Shown one piece after another: positions 53,623-63,802 of a stretch of DNA of 64,000 nucleotides (position 1 is its first letter; each line of letters opens with the position of its first letter). A model generated the notes under the pieces. That model was not told where the DNA came from, did no database searches, and saw nothing but the letters and a program-made list of their open reading frames with translations. Made by a program: the position numbers and the translations under genes. The stretch is from Haloferax sp. Atlit-12N (GTDB taxonomy: Archaea; Halobacteriota; Halobacteria; Halobacteriales; Haloferacaceae), in the NCBI RefSeq assembly GCF_003383095.1, contig NZ_PSYW01000002.1, forward strand, positions 434,001-498,000, given 5' to 3'.

Positions 53623-55107
53623 ATGTCAGGACACAGCTCGAAACCGACGGTCGGAGCACTCCCGGACGCGACGGCGGACTCGCCGCTCGCGCCCGTCGCA
53701 CTAACGAAGCTCGTGTGGGCGCTGTTCGCCGCGAGCATCGCCGTGCTCTTCGCCCGAGTCCGACTCGGCGGCGCGTGGGAGGTTCCCGGCGTCGTCGCCG
53801 TCGACGGCCTGACCGTGCTGCTGTGGGTGGTCGTGACGTTCTTCAGCGGTATCGTCCACAGCTACTCGCGCCGCTACATGGCCGGGAGCCGCCACGAGTC
53901 GAGTTTCTTCGCCACCGTGTTCGGCTTCACGGTCGCCGTGATGGCCCTCGTCGCGGCCGACCACGTCGCGCTGTTCTGGCTGTTCTGGCTGGCAATGGGG
54001 CTCGCGATGGCGAAACTCATCGGCATCATCGACGGCTGGAATCAGGCGCGGGCCGCCGCGAGCGTCGCCCGCAGGTACTTCCTCGCCAGTAGCGCGTTCC
54101 TCGGCGTCGCGCTCGCGGCGCTGTGGTGGGCAACCGGCGCGACGACGGTCTCCGGTATCGCCGCGGCCGCCGACGGACTCGGCGGGCCGGTGTGGCTTCT
54201 CGCCTGTGTCGCGCTCGTTCTCGCGGCGATGATTCAGTCCGCGCTCGTCCCGTTCCACGGCTGGCTCCTCTCGTCGATGACCGCGCCGACGCCCGCCTCG
54301 GCGCTGATGCACGCCGGCTTCGTCAACGCTGGCGGCATCCTCCTGCTCCGGTTCGCTCCGGTCGTGACCCTCGACGCCACGCTCATGCTCGGTATCGTGG
54401 CCGTCGGCGCGACGAGCGCCCTCCTCGGAAAACTGCTCAAGAACGTCCAGACGGACGTCAAGAGCGAACTCGGCTGTTCGACCATCGGCCAGATGGGCTT
54501 CATGATTATGCAAGCTGGTCTCGGCTTCTTCGGAGCCGCTATCACCCACCTCATCCTGCACGGGTTCTACAAGGCGCACCACTTCCTCAGCGCAGGCGCG
54601 GCGGTCGAACACACCGCCCCGACGAACCACGACGCCCACGAGACCGGCGTCGCGGGCGCGATTGTCGTCCTGGCGACCGGGCTGGCCGGCGGCGCGCTGT
54701 TCGCGGCGCTCACCGGGAAGGGAACGCACCTCGACAGCGGGCTCCTGCTCGTGGCGTTCGTCGTGCTCACCACGCTGCACGCGGCCCGCAACGTCGTCGC
54801 ACATGCCGCGCTTCCGGCGACGGCCCGCTACGGCGCGGTCCCGCTGGTGTTCCTGCCGGCCATCACCGTCTACGCGCTCGCCTACGAGGCGATTTCGAGC
54901 GTCCTGTCGGGACTGCCGGTCGTCGAGGCTCCGGCCGAACTGAGCGCGCTCCACGCGCTCGTCGCCGGCGTCTTCCTCGTGGTCTACGTCGCGATAGAAC
55001 TCGGGGTCCACGAACGGAGCCGGCGTCTCTACGTCGCGCTGTTGAACGCGAGCCAACCCGCCTCCAGCACCGTGCTGACCGCTACGGAGGAATACAATGA
55101 GTACTGA
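53623..55107 (+). CDS. dabB: DabB-type proton-channel subunit (NuoL/Mrp-like)
   Basis: A 494-residue membrane protein of the proton-conducting NuoL/MrpA family with about thirteen helices. Features include FFSGIVHSYSRRYM near the start, the functional Lys region GLAMAKLIGIIDG, PFHGWLLSSMTAPTPASALMHAG and LGKLLKNVQTDVKSELGCST, which carry the family's channel Lys/Glu residues. A gene order of this type followed by DUF2309 defines the DAB bicarbonate/CO2 uptake system. Its last codons overlap dabA by 11 bp. Confidence 0.88.
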   Translation: MSGHSSKPTVGALPDATADSPLAPVALTKLVWALFAASIAVLFARVRLGGAWEVPGVVAVDGLTVLLWVVVTFFSGIVHSYSRRYMAGSRHESSFFATVFGFTVAVMALVAADHVALFWLFWLAMGLAMAKLIGIIDGWNQARAAASVARRYFLASSAFLGVALAALWWATGATTVSGIAAAADGLGGPVWLLACVALVLAAMIQSALVPFHGWLLSSMTAPTPASALMHAGFVNAGGILLLRFAPVVTLDATLMLGIVAVGATSALLGKLLKNVQTDVKSELGCSTIGQMGFMIMQAGLGFFGAAITHLILHGFYKAHHFLSAGAAVEHTAPTNHDAHETGVAGAIVVLATGLAGGALFAALTGKGTHLDSGLLLVAFVVLTTLHAARNVVAHAALPATARYGAVPLVFLPAITVYALAYEAISSVLSGLPVVEAPAELSALHALVAGVFLVVYVAIELGVHERSRRLYVALLNASQPASSTVLTATEEYNEY

Positions 55108-57529
55108 ACACGCCATCGAAGAGAGTATCGACAAAGCGGCGACGACGGTCGGGTCGGTCTGGCCGATTCACTCGTTCGTGACGGCCAACCCGCTTTCGGG
55201 GTTCGAAGACATGCCGTTCGGCGAGGCGGTCACACAGGCCGCGGACCTCGTCGGCGGCCGCGGCTACCCGACTCCCGAGACGTTCGAAGCCGCCCTCGAC
55301 GACGGGCAAATCGACCCCGACGTGCTCGCCTCGGAACTGGCCGAGCGCGGCTACGACGACGACCCCGAAACGCTGCTGAAGCGCATGAACGCCGCCGAGG
55401 CGGAGCCCTCGGACGCCGAGACTGACGCCGATGCCGACACCGCGCGGGTCGACCGCGTGCTGACGAAGTGGCTGTCGGCGTTCCTCGACGAGGGCCAAGC
55501 GCACTGGCCGATGCCGGACCGCGAGGACGGCTTCTACAGCGCCTTCCGGTCGATGGCCGCGTACGACGGCCAGATTCCCGACGACGGCATCGTCGCCGAC
55601 CTGCCCGAATCGCCGACCGAGACCATCGAGTCCGTGGTCGCGTCGTACCCCGAAAGCCAGTGGGTGCCGATATTCGAGGAGCAACTCGCCGCGCTCCCCG
55701 GGTGGACCGGCTTCATCAAGCAGCGCGCCGCCGACGGCGGCGAGTGGCAGTCCGAGTACCCGATTACGCTCGACGGCTATCTCGCGGCACGTCTCGCGCT
55801 CCTCGACGCGTTCGGCGTCGATGTCGACCCATCGACCGGTCCCGAGACCCCCGAGACCGACACGGCCGACGAACTCGCCGACGCGTTCCTGAGCGCGTGG
55901 GAGGCGAGTTACCGCGGCGAGGTCGTCGACCGCGTCGCCGCCGAGAGCGAGGCCCTCGACGACAGCGCCTCCGCCGGCCGCCCGGACGCGCAGTTGGTCT
56001 TCTGTATCGACACGCGCTCCGAGGTCATCCGCCGGCACATCGAGGACACGGGCGACTACGAGACCCACGGCTACGCCGGATTCTTCGGCATCCCGATGGA
56101 GTATCAGGGCTACGACGACGAGGTGTCGGTCGACGCCTGTCCCCCGATTGTCGACCCGGCACACCGCGTCACCGAGGTCCCGACCGACAGGGAGACGAAG
56201 GCGAACCACGACCGCTGGTCGCGCTTCCGCGAGGCCGCGGGCGAGGCTATCGAGGCGCTAAAGACCAACCCCGCCACCGCCTTCGGCTTCGTCGAGAGCT
56301 CGGGGAGCGGATACGGGGTCGCTCTCGCGGCCCGTACGCTCGTCCCCGGGCGCGTCTCCGACCTGCTCGGAACCGCCGACGACGCGGTCCCCGACAACCA
56401 CGAGTTCTGCGACCCAACCGTCCACCACCAACACTCCTACGTCGGCGACCTCCCGGTGGGGCTGACCGACGAGGAGAAAGTCGAGTACGCCGCGACCGCC
56501 TTCGGACTGATGGGCTGGGAGGAGTTCGGTCGCCTCGTCGTGTTCACCGGTCACGCCAGCGAGACGGCCAACAACCCGTTCGATTCGAGTCTGGACTGCG
56601 GGGCCTGCGCCGGCCACCCCGGCGGCCCGAACGCCCGCGTCCTCGCGGCAATCTGCAACGACGAGACCGTCAAGGCCGAACTCCGCGACCGCGGGTTCGA
56701 CATCCCCGAGGACACGGTGTTCGTCGCCGGCGAGCACAACACGACGACCGACGAAATCGAACTGTTCGACGGCGACGTGCCCGAGAGCCACGCGGACGAC
56801 CTCGACCAGTTGCGCGCGGACCTCGCGGTCGCCCGCGAGCACGCGACCGCCGAGCGCGCCGAATCGATGGGAGCCGACGGCTCCGCGGGCGTCAGGGAGA
56901 CCGAGCGCCGCGCCGCCGACTGGGCCGAGACGCGTCCCGAGTGGGGACTGGCCGGCAACGCCGGCTTCGTCATCGGCCCCCGCGAACTGACGAGCGACCT
57001 CGACCTCGATGGCCGGGCGTTCCTCCACTCCTATAACCACGCGACGGACCCCGACGGCGACGCGCTCGAAGCGATTCTCACAGGGCCGATGGTCGTCACC
57101 CAGTGGATCAACGCCCAGTACTACTTCTCGACGGTCGACAACGCCGTCTACGGGAGCGGGTCGAAGGTGACCCAGAACCCCGTCGGCAACGTCGGCGTCT
57201 ATCAGGGCAACGGCGGCGACCTGATGACCGGGCTCCCGCTCCAGTCGCTGATGGCCGCCGACGACAGGCCGTACCACCAGCCGCTTCGCCTCTCGACGAT
57301 TATCCACGCGCCGGTCGACCGCGTCACCGACGTGCTGGCCGACCACGCAGAACTGACCGAACTGCTCGACAACGACTGGCTCTCGCTGACGGTCGTCGAC
57401 CCGACGCAGGACCACCGCGCGTTCCACTACGAGGAGGAACTGACGTGGACGCCGGCGTCCGAACAGATAGCGGCCGAGGTCGAAGCGCGTCCAGAGGCGC
57501 CGAACGCGCCCGCCGTCGCGGACGACTGA
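55097..57529 (+). CDS. dabA: DabA, DUF2309 inorganic-carbon uptake protein
   Basis: An 810-residue cytoplasmic DUF2309/UPF0753 protein with a beta-carbonic-anhydrase-like zinc site. Cys303 and Asp305 are in LVFCIDTRSE, His486 in FTGHASE and Cys501 in SLDCGACAG; the spacing of each pair (2 and 15) matches the characterised DabA as I know it. Together with DabB it should take up inorganic carbon with a proton gradient. In this organism it may feed carboxylations rather than autotrophy. Confidence 0.9.
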   Translation: MSTEHAIEESIDKAATTVGSVWPIHSFVTANPLSGFEDMPFGEAVTQAADLVGGRGYPTPETFEAALDDGQIDPDVLASELAERGYDDDPETLLKRMNAAEAEPSDAETDADADTARVDRVLTKWLSAFLDEGQAHWPMPDREDGFYSAFRSMAAYDGQIPDDGIVADLPESPTETIESVVASYPESQWVPIFEEQLAALPGWTGFIKQRAADGGEWQSEYPITLDGYLAARLALLDAFGVDVDPSTGPETPETDTADELADAFLSAWEASYRGEVVDRVAAESEALDDSASAGRPDAQLVFCIDTRSEVIRRHIEDTGDYETHGYAGFFGIPMEYQGYDDEVSVDACPPIVDPAHRVTEVPTDRETKANHDRWSRFREAAGEAIEALKTNPATAFGFVESSGSGYGVALAARTLVPGRVSDLLGTADDAVPDNHEFCDPTVHHQHSYVGDLPVGLTDEEKVEYAATAFGLMGWEEFGRLVVFTGHASETANNPFDSSLDCGACAGHPGGPNARVLAAICNDETVKAELRDRGFDIPEDTVFVAGEHNTTTDEIELFDGDVPESHADDLDQLRADLAVAREHATAERAESMGADGSAGVRETERRAADWAETRPEWGLAGNAGFVIGPRELTSDLDLDGRAFLHSYNHATDPDGDALEAILTGPMVVTQWINAQYYFSTVDNAVYGSGSKVTQNPVGNVGVYQGNGGDLMTGLPLQSLMAADDRPYHQPLRLSTIIHAPVDRVTDVLADHAELTELLDNDWLSLTVVDPTQDHRAFHYEEELTWTPASEQIAAEVEARPEAPNAPAVADD

Positions 57530-57843
57530 CCGGCCTCGCCCCGGACAGACGTCGGCGACCCCGACGGTCTGCGCTTTTCTGACTCTCTATCACCGCCCAG
57601 TACGACACGGAGAGCGACCTCGCGGCGTGTCGCAACTCCGGTTTGGGTTTCTGTATCGCAGTAGCCGGTTTATCACTACGATCGTCGTCGCGACCGCGAC
57701 CGCGCCCGGACGGCAGATTTCGCCATCTGGTTGCGGATTCGTGGTGTTTTCTTCCACAACAGAGGGACGATTCATGCAAGGTGGTGAACATACCGAGCGA
57801 ACAGATACCAAAGCATTACTTATCGCAGTTCGCAGGGGCCTGT
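57530..57843. other. Intergenic region between dabA and gcvT
   Basis: About 314 bp. GTCGG / CCGAC with a T-rich tract (GCGCTTTTCT) near 57550 could end the dabA message. ATTACTTATC (57815-57824) is a TATA element for gcvT. I see no glycine-riboswitch consensus and no gene here. Confidence 0.45.
57815..57824 (+). promoter_or_regulatory. Promoter of the gcv operon
   Basis: ATTACTTATC, 20-29 bp upstream of ATG 57844, is a TATA element predicting a leaderless gcvT-gcvH-gcvPA-gcvPB transcript. Confidence 0.5.
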
Positions 57844-58935
57844 ATGGGCCTTCGTAAGCCGCCGTTGTACGGCGTCCACGCGGACGCCGGGGCGACGTTC
57901 ACCGAGTTCGGCGGATGGGACATGCCTGTGGAGTACGACTCCATCAAGGCCGAACACGCGGCCGTCCGCGAGTCGGTCGGCATCTTCGACGTTTCGCACA
58001 TGAGCGAACTGGAGGTGTCCGGCCCGGACGCGACCGCACTGATGCAACGCCTGACGACGAACGACGTGACGGCCCTCGAACCGGGTGACTCGCAGTACTC
58101 GGCCATCGTGAACGACGAGGGCGTCATCATCGACGACACCGTCGTCTACCGACTCCCCGACCGCGACGAGCGGGTCTACCTTTTCATCCCGAACGCCGGC
58201 CACGACGAGGAGATGTACGACCGCTGGACCTCGTTCCGCGACGACTGGGACCTCGACGCCACCGTCGAGGACGTGACCGAGGAGTGGGCGATGTTCGCGG
58301 TACAGGGCCCCGACGCCCTCGATTCGGTCACCGACGCCGCGCCCGACGCGGCCCTCGGCGACCTCTCGAAGTTCCAAGCGACGTTCGCCGACGTGGCGGG
58401 CGTCGAGTGCTGGGTGGCCCGGACGGGCTACACCGGCGAAGACGGCTTCGAGGTCCTCTGTCCGTGGGACGACGCCGAGACCGTCTGGTCGGCGCTCGAC
58501 GCGACTCCCTGCGGGCTCGGCTCCCGCGACACGCTCCGACTGGAGATGGGCTACCTGCTCTCGGGACAGGACTTCGACCCCGAGACGGAGCCCCGGACCC
58601 CCTACGAGGCCGGCATCGGCTTCGTCGTCAAACTCGACACCGAGTTCGTGGGCCGCGACGCCCTCGAACGACAGCACGAAGCCGGCGTCGACGAGACCTT
58701 CGTCGGCTTCGCCCTCCTCGACCGCGGCGTTCCCCGCCACGGCTACGACATCGCCGACGCGGACGGCGAGGTCATCGGCGTCGTGACGAGCGGAACGATG
58801 AGCCCGACGCTGTCGGAGCCCATCGGTCTCGGCTACGTCCCCGTCGAGTACGCCGACGACGAGACCGAGATTTCGGTGCTCGTCCGCGGCCGCGAGAAGC
58901 GCGCAGTAATCGTGACACCTCCCTTCATCAACTGA
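57844..58935 (+). CDS. gcvT: Glycine cleavage system aminomethyltransferase (T protein)
   Basis: A 363-residue T protein that takes the aminomethyl group from the H protein, releases ammonia and makes 5,10-methylene-tetrahydrofolate. [49 protein letters not shown] and [19 protein letters not shown] are the folate-domain signatures, with [19 protein letters not shown] at the C-terminal barrel. The start at 57844 matches the family N-terminus and the TATA element. The gcvH ATG follows the stop by two bases. Confidence 0.93.
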   Translation: MGLRKPPLYGVHADAGATFTEFGGWDMPVEYDSIKAEHAAVRESVGIFDVSHMSELEVSGPDATALMQRLTTNDVTALEPGDSQYSAIVNDEGVIIDDTVVYRLPDRDERVYLFIPNAGHDEEMYDRWTSFRDDWDLDATVEDVTEEWAMFAVQGPDALDSVTDAAPDAALGDLSKFQATFADVAGVECWVARTGYTGEDGFEVLCPWDDAETVWSALDATPCGLGSRDTLRLEMGYLLSGQDFDPETEPRTPYEAGIGFVVKLDTEFVGRDALERQHEAGVDETFVGFALLDRGVPRHGYDIADADGEVIGVVTSGTMSPTLSEPIGLGYVPVEYADDETEISVLVRGREKRAVIVTPPFIN

Positions 58936-58937
58936 CA

Positions 58938-59318
58938 ATGTTCGAAATCCCTGACGACCGGAAGTACCTGGAATCGCACGAATGGACCACCACCGAGGGC
59001 GACGCCGTCCGTATCGGCATCTCCGACTTCGCACAGGACGAACTGGGCGACGTCGTCTTCGTCGAACTCCCCGCCGAGGGCGACGAACTCGCCGCCGGCG
59101 AGGAGTTCGGCGTGGTCGAGAGCATCAAGGCCGTCTCGGACCTCTACGCCCCCATCTCGGGCACCGTCACGGCCGTCAACGAGGAGCTGTTCGACGCCCC
59201 GGAACTCCTCAACGACGACCCCTACGGCGACGGCTGGATGCTCGAACTCGAACCGGCCGACGAAAGCGAGTTCGACGACCTCCTCTCCCCCGAGGAGTAC
59301 CGCGAGCAGACGGAGTGA
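58938..59318 (+). CDS. gcvH: Glycine cleavage system H protein
   Basis: A 126-residue lipoyl carrier of the glycine cleavage system. The lipoylation Lys64 is in [33 protein letters not shown] and the [11 protein letters not shown] turn are typical, and the C-terminal [10 protein letters not shown] helix is complete. It follows gcvT closely and is followed one base later by gcvPA, so the four genes form one operon. Confidence 0.94.
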   Translation: MFEIPDDRKYLESHEWTTTEGDAVRIGISDFAQDELGDVVFVELPAEGDELAAGEEFGVVESIKAVSDLYAPISGTVTAVNEELFDAPELLNDDPYGDGWMLELEPADESEFDDLLSPEEYREQTE

Positions 59319-59319
59319 G

Positions 59320-60663
59320 ATGACGGCTGGAAACGGACGGCGGGTCGGAAGCCCGTACGCCCCACACACCGACGCCGACGAGCAAGCGATGCTGGACGCC
59401 GTCGGCGTCGACAGCGCCGAGGACCTCTTCGACATCCCCGAGGAGGTCCGCTTCGACGGCGAGTTCGGCGTCGCCGGTACCGACGAACAGGAGCTCAGGA
59501 ACGTCATGGCCGACCTGTTTTCGCGCAACGAGGAGCTGACGGAGTTCCTCGGCCGCGGCCACCACGCCCACTACGTTCCGGCGCTGGTCGACGACCTCTC
59601 GCGGCGCTCGGAGTTCCTCACCTCGTACACGCAGTACCAGCCCGAAATCGCGCAGGGCTTCCTGCAGGTGCTGTTCGAGTACCAGTCGATGCTGGTCGAA
59701 CTGACCGGGCTTCCGGTCGCCAACTGTTCGATGTACGACGCCGCGACGGCGCTCGCCGAGGCCGCGCTCCTCGCGAACCGCCTCCGCCGCGGCGCGAGCG
59801 GCCACCGCGTGCTCGTCCCCGAGCACCTCCACGAGGGCCGCCTCGGCGTCCTCGAGAACTACCTCGACGGCGCGGAGATGGAAATCGGCGAGTACCCGAT
59901 GGACGACGGCGCGGTCGACGTGGAAGCCCTCGCGGACCTCGTCGACGACGAGACCGTGATGGTCTACGCTGAGACCCCGACGGTCCGCGGCGTCATCGAG
60001 GAGCGACTCGCCGACATCGGCGACCTCGCACACGACAACGACGCGCTGTTCTGTCTCGGAAGCGACCTCGTGGCGCTCGCGCTCCTCGAAGAGCCCGCGA
60101 GCGTCGGTGCCGACGTGGTCGTCGGCGAGGCCGGCGCGCTCGGCCTCGGGACGGCCTACGGCATGGGTCTCGGCATCTTCGCCACCCGCGAGGAGTACCT
60201 CCGGCAGGTCCCCGGCCGCCTCGTCGGCGTCTCCGAGGACAGCGCGGACATGCGGGCGTTCACGCTGACGCTCCAGACCCGCGAACAGCACATCCGCAAG
60301 GAGCGCGCGACCTCGAACATCTGTACGAATCAGGCGTGGGTCGCGCTCCGCACCGCCATGCACATGGCGTGGCTCGGCCCCGACCGCCTCGTCGACCTCG
60401 CGACGCAGGCCGTCACCGACGCGCGCGACCTCGCCGCCCGACTGGACGAGCTTTCGGGCGTCAAAGCGCCGCTCTACGACCGCCACCACTTCCGGGAGTT
60501 CGTCGTCCGGACGGACCAGCCCGCGCCCGCCATCACGAACGACCTCGCGGGCCGCGGCTTCGCGGTCCACGCCCTCGACGACCACCACCTGCAGGTCTGT
60601 ATCACCGACGCGAACGCCGACGCCGCGGACGGACTGGTCGCGGCCTTCGAGGAGGTCATCTGA
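59320..60663 (+). CDS. gcvPA: Glycine dehydrogenase (decarboxylating) subunit 1
   Basis: A 447-residue subunit of the two-part P protein, which decarboxylates glycine and loads the aminomethyl group onto Gcv[41 protein letters not shown] and [20 protein letters not shown] mark the N-terminal half of P proteins. It lacks the PLP lysine, which is in subunit 2, as expected. The stop overlaps the gcvPB ATG by one base (TGATG). Confidence 0.93.
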   Translation: MTAGNGRRVGSPYAPHTDADEQAMLDAVGVDSAEDLFDIPEEVRFDGEFGVAGTDEQELRNVMADLFSRNEELTEFLGRGHHAHYVPALVDDLSRRSEFLTSYTQYQPEIAQGFLQVLFEYQSMLVELTGLPVANCSMYDAATALAEAALLANRLRRGASGHRVLVPEHLHEGRLGVLENYLDGAEMEIGEYPMDDGAVDVEALADLVDDETVMVYAETPTVRGVIEERLADIGDLAHDNDALFCLGSDLVALALLEEPASVGADVVVGEAGALGLGTAYGMGLGIFATREEYLRQVPGRLVGVSEDSADMRAFTLTLQTREQHIRKERATSNICTNQAWVALRTAMHMAWLGPDRLVDLATQAVTDARDLAARLDELSGVKAPLYDRHHFREFVVRTDQPAPAITNDLAGRGFAVHALDDHHLQVCITDANADAADGLVAAFEEVI

Positions 60664-62084
60664 TGAACTTCGACCAAGCCCGATTCAGCCGCGACGACGA
60701 GTACGAACCGCTCCTGTCCGAGAAGGACAGCACCACCGTCGAGGTCGATTCCGAGGGTGTCCTCCCCGACGACCTGACCCGCGACGAACTGACGCTGCCG
60801 GCGCTGTCGGAGCCCCAACTGGCGCGCCACTACACGCGCCTGTCGCAGATGAACTACAGCGTCGAACTCGGGCCGTACCCGCTGGGGTCGTGTACGATGA
60901 AGTACAACCCCTCGTTCACGGAGGACGTGGCGGCGGACCCCAATGCCGGGGTTCACCCCGACCGCTCCGACCGGACGATTCAGGGGACGCTCGGCCTCCT
61001 GCACGGCCTGCAGGAGTACCTCGCCGACATCGGCGGGATGGACGCCGTGACGCTCCAACCCCCGGCGGGTGCCGCGGGCGAGTTCACGGGCATCCTCGTC
61101 GCCAAGGCGTACCACGAGTCGCGCGGCGACGACCGCTCGGAGATTATCATCCCCTCGTCGGCCCACGGGACGAACTTCGCGTCGGCCGCGATGGCCGGCT
61201 ACGACGTGGTCGAACTCCCGTCCGACGACGACGGCCGCGTGGACATGGAGGCGCTCGACGCCGCCATCTCCGAGGAGACGGCCGCGCTCATGCTCACGAA
61301 CCCCAACACGCTGGGGCTGTTCGAGCGCGACATCGTCGATATCGCCGAGATGGTCCACGACGCGGGCGGCCTGCTGTACTACGACGGCGCGAACCTCAAC
61401 GCGCTGCTCGGCCGCGCTCGCCCCGGCGACATGGGCTTCGACATCATGCACTACAACGTCCACAAGACGTTCGCCACGCCCCACGGCGGCGGCGGCCCCG
61501 GTGCCGGTCCGGTCGGCGTGGTCGAGGAACTCGCTGAGTTCCTTCCGAGTCCGATGGTCCGCGAGACGGCCGCGGGCTACGAGCAGTACGAACCCGAGTC
61601 GTCCATCGGCAAGGTCCACGGCTTCGCCGGCAACTGGCTCGTCCTCGTGAAGGCGTACGCCTACATCGCCCGCCTCGGCGACGCGGGCCTCGCGGACGCC
61701 AGCGCCAAGGCCGTCCTCAACGCCAACTACCTCGCCTCGCAGATAGACCTCGAAGTCCCGTACGGGCCGTTCCACCACGAGTTCGCGGCGACCTCGGGCG
61801 ACCGCGACGCCGCCGACGTGGCGAAGCGCATGCTCGACTACGGCGTCCACCCGCCGACGACGAAGTGGCCCGAACTCGTCTCGCAGGCGATGCTCACGGA
61901 ACCGACGGAAGTCGAAGACAAGGCGTCGCTCGACGACCTCGCACACGCCTTCAACGCGGCGTACGCCGACTCCGACGAGGCGCTCGAAACCGCGCCCACG
62001 AAGACCAGCGCCCGCCGCATCGACCAGGTGTCCGCCGCGCGGAACCCGCGGCTCTCGTGGCAGGCGCTCGGCGACGACGAATAA
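60663..62084 (+). CDS. gcvPB: Glycine dehydrogenase (decarboxylating) subunit 2
   Basis: A 473-residue PLP-binding subunit. The PLP Lys268 is in HYNVHKTFATPHGGGGPGAG. Other family marks are YPLGSCTMKYNP near residue 75, LQPPAGAAGEFTGIL and AHGTNFASAAMAGY. It completes the glycine cleavage operon; the dihydrolipoamide dehydrogenase is expected elsewhere. Shares the TGATG overlap with gcvPA. Confidence 0.94.
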   Translation: MNFDQARFSRDDEYEPLLSEKDSTTVEVDSEGVLPDDLTRDELTLPALSEPQLARHYTRLSQMNYSVELGPYPLGSCTMKYNPSFTEDVAADPNAGVHPDRSDRTIQGTLGLLHGLQEYLADIGGMDAVTLQPPAGAAGEFTGILVAKAYHESRGDDRSEIIIPSSAHGTNFASAAMAGYDVVELPSDDDGRVDMEALDAAISEETAALMLTNPNTLGLFERDIVDIAEMVHDAGGLLYYDGANLNALLGRARPGDMGFDIMHYNVHKTFATPHGGGGPGAGPVGVVEELAEFLPSPMVRETAAGYEQYEPESSIGKVHGFAGNWLVLVKAYAYIARLGDAGLADASAKAVLNANYLASQIDLEVPYGPFHHEFAATSGDRDAADVAKRMLDYGVHPPTTKWPELVSQAMLTEPTEVEDKASLDDLAHAFNAAYADSDEALETAPTKTSARRIDQVSAARNPRLSWQALGDDE

Positions 62085-62107
62085 CGAGAAAACTCCCTTT
62101 TTCGCGG
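62085..62107. terminator. T-rich region between convergent gcvPB and zinc-ribbon genes
   Basis: After the gcvPB stop, AACTCCCTTTTT gives a T-run on the plus strand, and GTTTTCTC gives a shorter one on the minus strand, in only 23 bp between stops. Archaeal transcription usually ends at such tracts. Confidence 0.4.
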
Positions 62108-62284
62108 TTACGCTTCGGCCTTCGCGTACGTCTCGATATCGTCCGTGATGTGGATGTAGCCGTAGTCGCACTCCGTGCAGTGCCACTTCGTCTTCTTTCC
62201 GAGGTGGATCTCCATGCTGGCGGCGAGGTAGAACGTGTCGTTGCCGCAGGCCGGGCATTCGCGCTGGATTTCGAGGTCGCTCAT
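62108..62284 (-). CDS. Small zinc-ribbon protein
   Basis: A 58-residue protein with a four-cysteine zinc ribbon: CPACGN (about residue 10) and CTECDY (about 35), separated by a beta hairpin. Such HVO_2753- and RPA-like ribbons are common in haloarchaea, often nucleic-acid or protein binding. The ATG at 62284 fits the ribbon and the AT-rich promoter beyond it. Function unknown. Confidence 0.78.
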   Translation of the reverse strand: MSDLEIQRECPACGNDTFYLAASMEIHLGKKTKWHCTECDYGYIHITDDIETYAKAEA

Positions 62285-62506
62285 GGGGTCGAATCCGTGG
62301 TAGTCGTTGTTGAAGATATTGGTTCGCGGGCGGGAGCGAGCTGTGATAAACCAATTATGACGATATAAAATCGAGGTTTCGGCGTCAACTTCCGCGTCTG
62401 TCCGTTCAAGCGGGCCGCGTCCCGCCCGCCGAACTCCGAGGCCGCAATCGACGGGGCCCTCCGCGTCTGTCAAAGTATTATCACCGCTCGGACACAGTCG
62501 TCGACC

Positions 62507-62848
62507 GTGTCCCTCCAAATTACGAAGCGCCCCCGCGTACTGTTGTTTCTCGTCCTCACTATCGTGCTGGGCGGTCTGACCGTCCGGGCCGCCGCTCGCG
62601 GCCACGCCGCTGTGCAGGTGTTGCTCCTCGCCTCGGTGACGGGGTACGCGGTGACGGGGCTGTTGTTCCAACGAGTTCCGAACGTCGAGCGCCTCGCCGC
62701 GGTCCCGCTCGGCGTCGTGGGCGTCGCCGCCTACGCGGTCGGCGCGCCGACGGACCTCCCGGTACTGTTGGTTCTTCTCGGCGTTGGGGGAGCGGTCGAC
62801 CTCTTGTGGGACCCGACCGGGAACGTCCGGGAGAGCCAGTCAGACTGA
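62507..62848 (+). CDS. Four-helix membrane protein
   Basis: A 113-residue protein starting with GTG at 62507, with helices at about residues 10-27, 34-52, 58-77 and 83-99. AAAGTATTATC about 30 bp upstream supports the GTG as leaderless start. No family recognised. Confidence 0.65.
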   Translation: MSLQITKRPRVLLFLVLTIVLGGLTVRAAARGHAAVQVLLLASVTGYAVTGLLFQRVPNVERLAAVPLGVVGVAAYAVGAPTDLPVLLVLLGVGGAVDLLWDPTGNVRESQSD

Positions 62849-62975
62849 GCGCGGACAAGCCAGCAAACGGCTCGGGTGGGCGTTGAAGCGTCGTTGCGTG
62901 GTCGCCGAGAGACGAGGCTTCGGGTGCCCGAGTCCCCTGAACGGCGGGGCCGACCGGCGGCCGACGGGGCCGTCG

Positions 62976-63797
62976 TCACCAGGGAACCAATCCGCCGAAC
63001 CACTGGTGCACGTAGAGAACAGCCGGGTACGTCGCGGGAAACGCGAGTAGGAACCCGTTCAAGCCCATGAACGCAGCGTTGAAAACGTGGAACAGGACGC
63101 CGAGTGAGAGCAGTCCGACCGACAGTTCAATCGGCCGAAGGAGTACGAGCGGGAAAGCACACTCGAAGGCGATGACGCCCCACGAGCCGGCCTGGGTGAG
63201 CCGAGGATAGCGGTCGAGAAACCGAAACACGCGGCCGTTCCCCCAGTTGTTCGTCGCGAAGACACCGAGCACCGCTGTCCCGTCCCGCCACTCGTCCGAC
63301 ATCGCCTTACTGAGCCCCGCAATCGCGTATGAGAGGACCGCCTGGGCGGCGACGAACGCCATGGCGGCACGGGCAAGAACGCTCCCTTGGGGGGCGAGCG
63401 TGACGAGCAACACCCCGAAGGTAACGATCGTCGCCATCTGGAAATCACCGCTCAGGCCACCCTGACACCGGAAGACGATGCAGACGTCGGTGAAAAGAAC
63501 GACGAGAAGTCCGAGCGGGGACGGCATCCCGAACGCCGCCGTCGCGCCGACCGCAGCGCCAGCTAAGAGCCGGCAGCCGAGTACCCACCGGAACCGGGGA
63601 TACGTTATCAGCGGAACGACCAGCTTCGAGGCCGGCCCGGACTCCGCGAACAAGCGGGAGACGTCCCAATTCAGTACCCCGTCGGGCTCGAATCTGCCGC
63701 GGGTGGCTAACTGCTCTGCCGATTTTAGAACCGTGTGAACGCCGATAAGGAGCGCCATCACGCGCGTGGCTCCGATGAGTGTGAGCGTTGGAATCAT
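62976..63797 (-). CDS. HTTM/VKGC-like membrane protein
   Basis: A 273-residue protein with about seven hydrophobic helices and a HTTM (vitamin K-dependent carboxylase-like) look: FRWVLGCRLLAGAAVGATAA, CIVFRCQGGLSGDFQM, QAVLSYAIAGLSKAMSDEWRDG, NGRVFRFLDRYP and FECAFPLVLLRPIEL. It lacks the lumenal carboxylase half. GC content is lower than in neighbours, suggesting more recent acquisition. It follows a truncated gene by 5 bp, indicating co-transcription. Confidence 0.72.
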   Translation of the reverse strand: MIPTLTLIGATRVMALLIGVHTVLKSAEQLATRGRFEPDGVLNWDVSRLFAESGPASKLVVPLITYPRFRWVLGCRLLAGAAVGATAAFGMPSPLGLLVVLFTDVCIVFRCQGGLSGDFQMATIVTFGVLLVTLAPQGSVLARAAMAFVAAQAVLSYAIAGLSKAMSDEWRDGTAVLGVFATNNWGNGRVFRFLDRYPRLTQAGSWGVIAFECAFPLVLLRPIELSVGLLSLGVLFHVFNAAFMGLNGFLLAFPATYPAVLYVHQWFGGLVPW

Positions 63798-63802
63798 GTT
63801 AA

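Noticed and set aside
57530..57843. Glycine riboswitch upstream of gcvT
   Set aside because: The glycine aptamer consensus is absent and the promoter position predicts a leaderless message.
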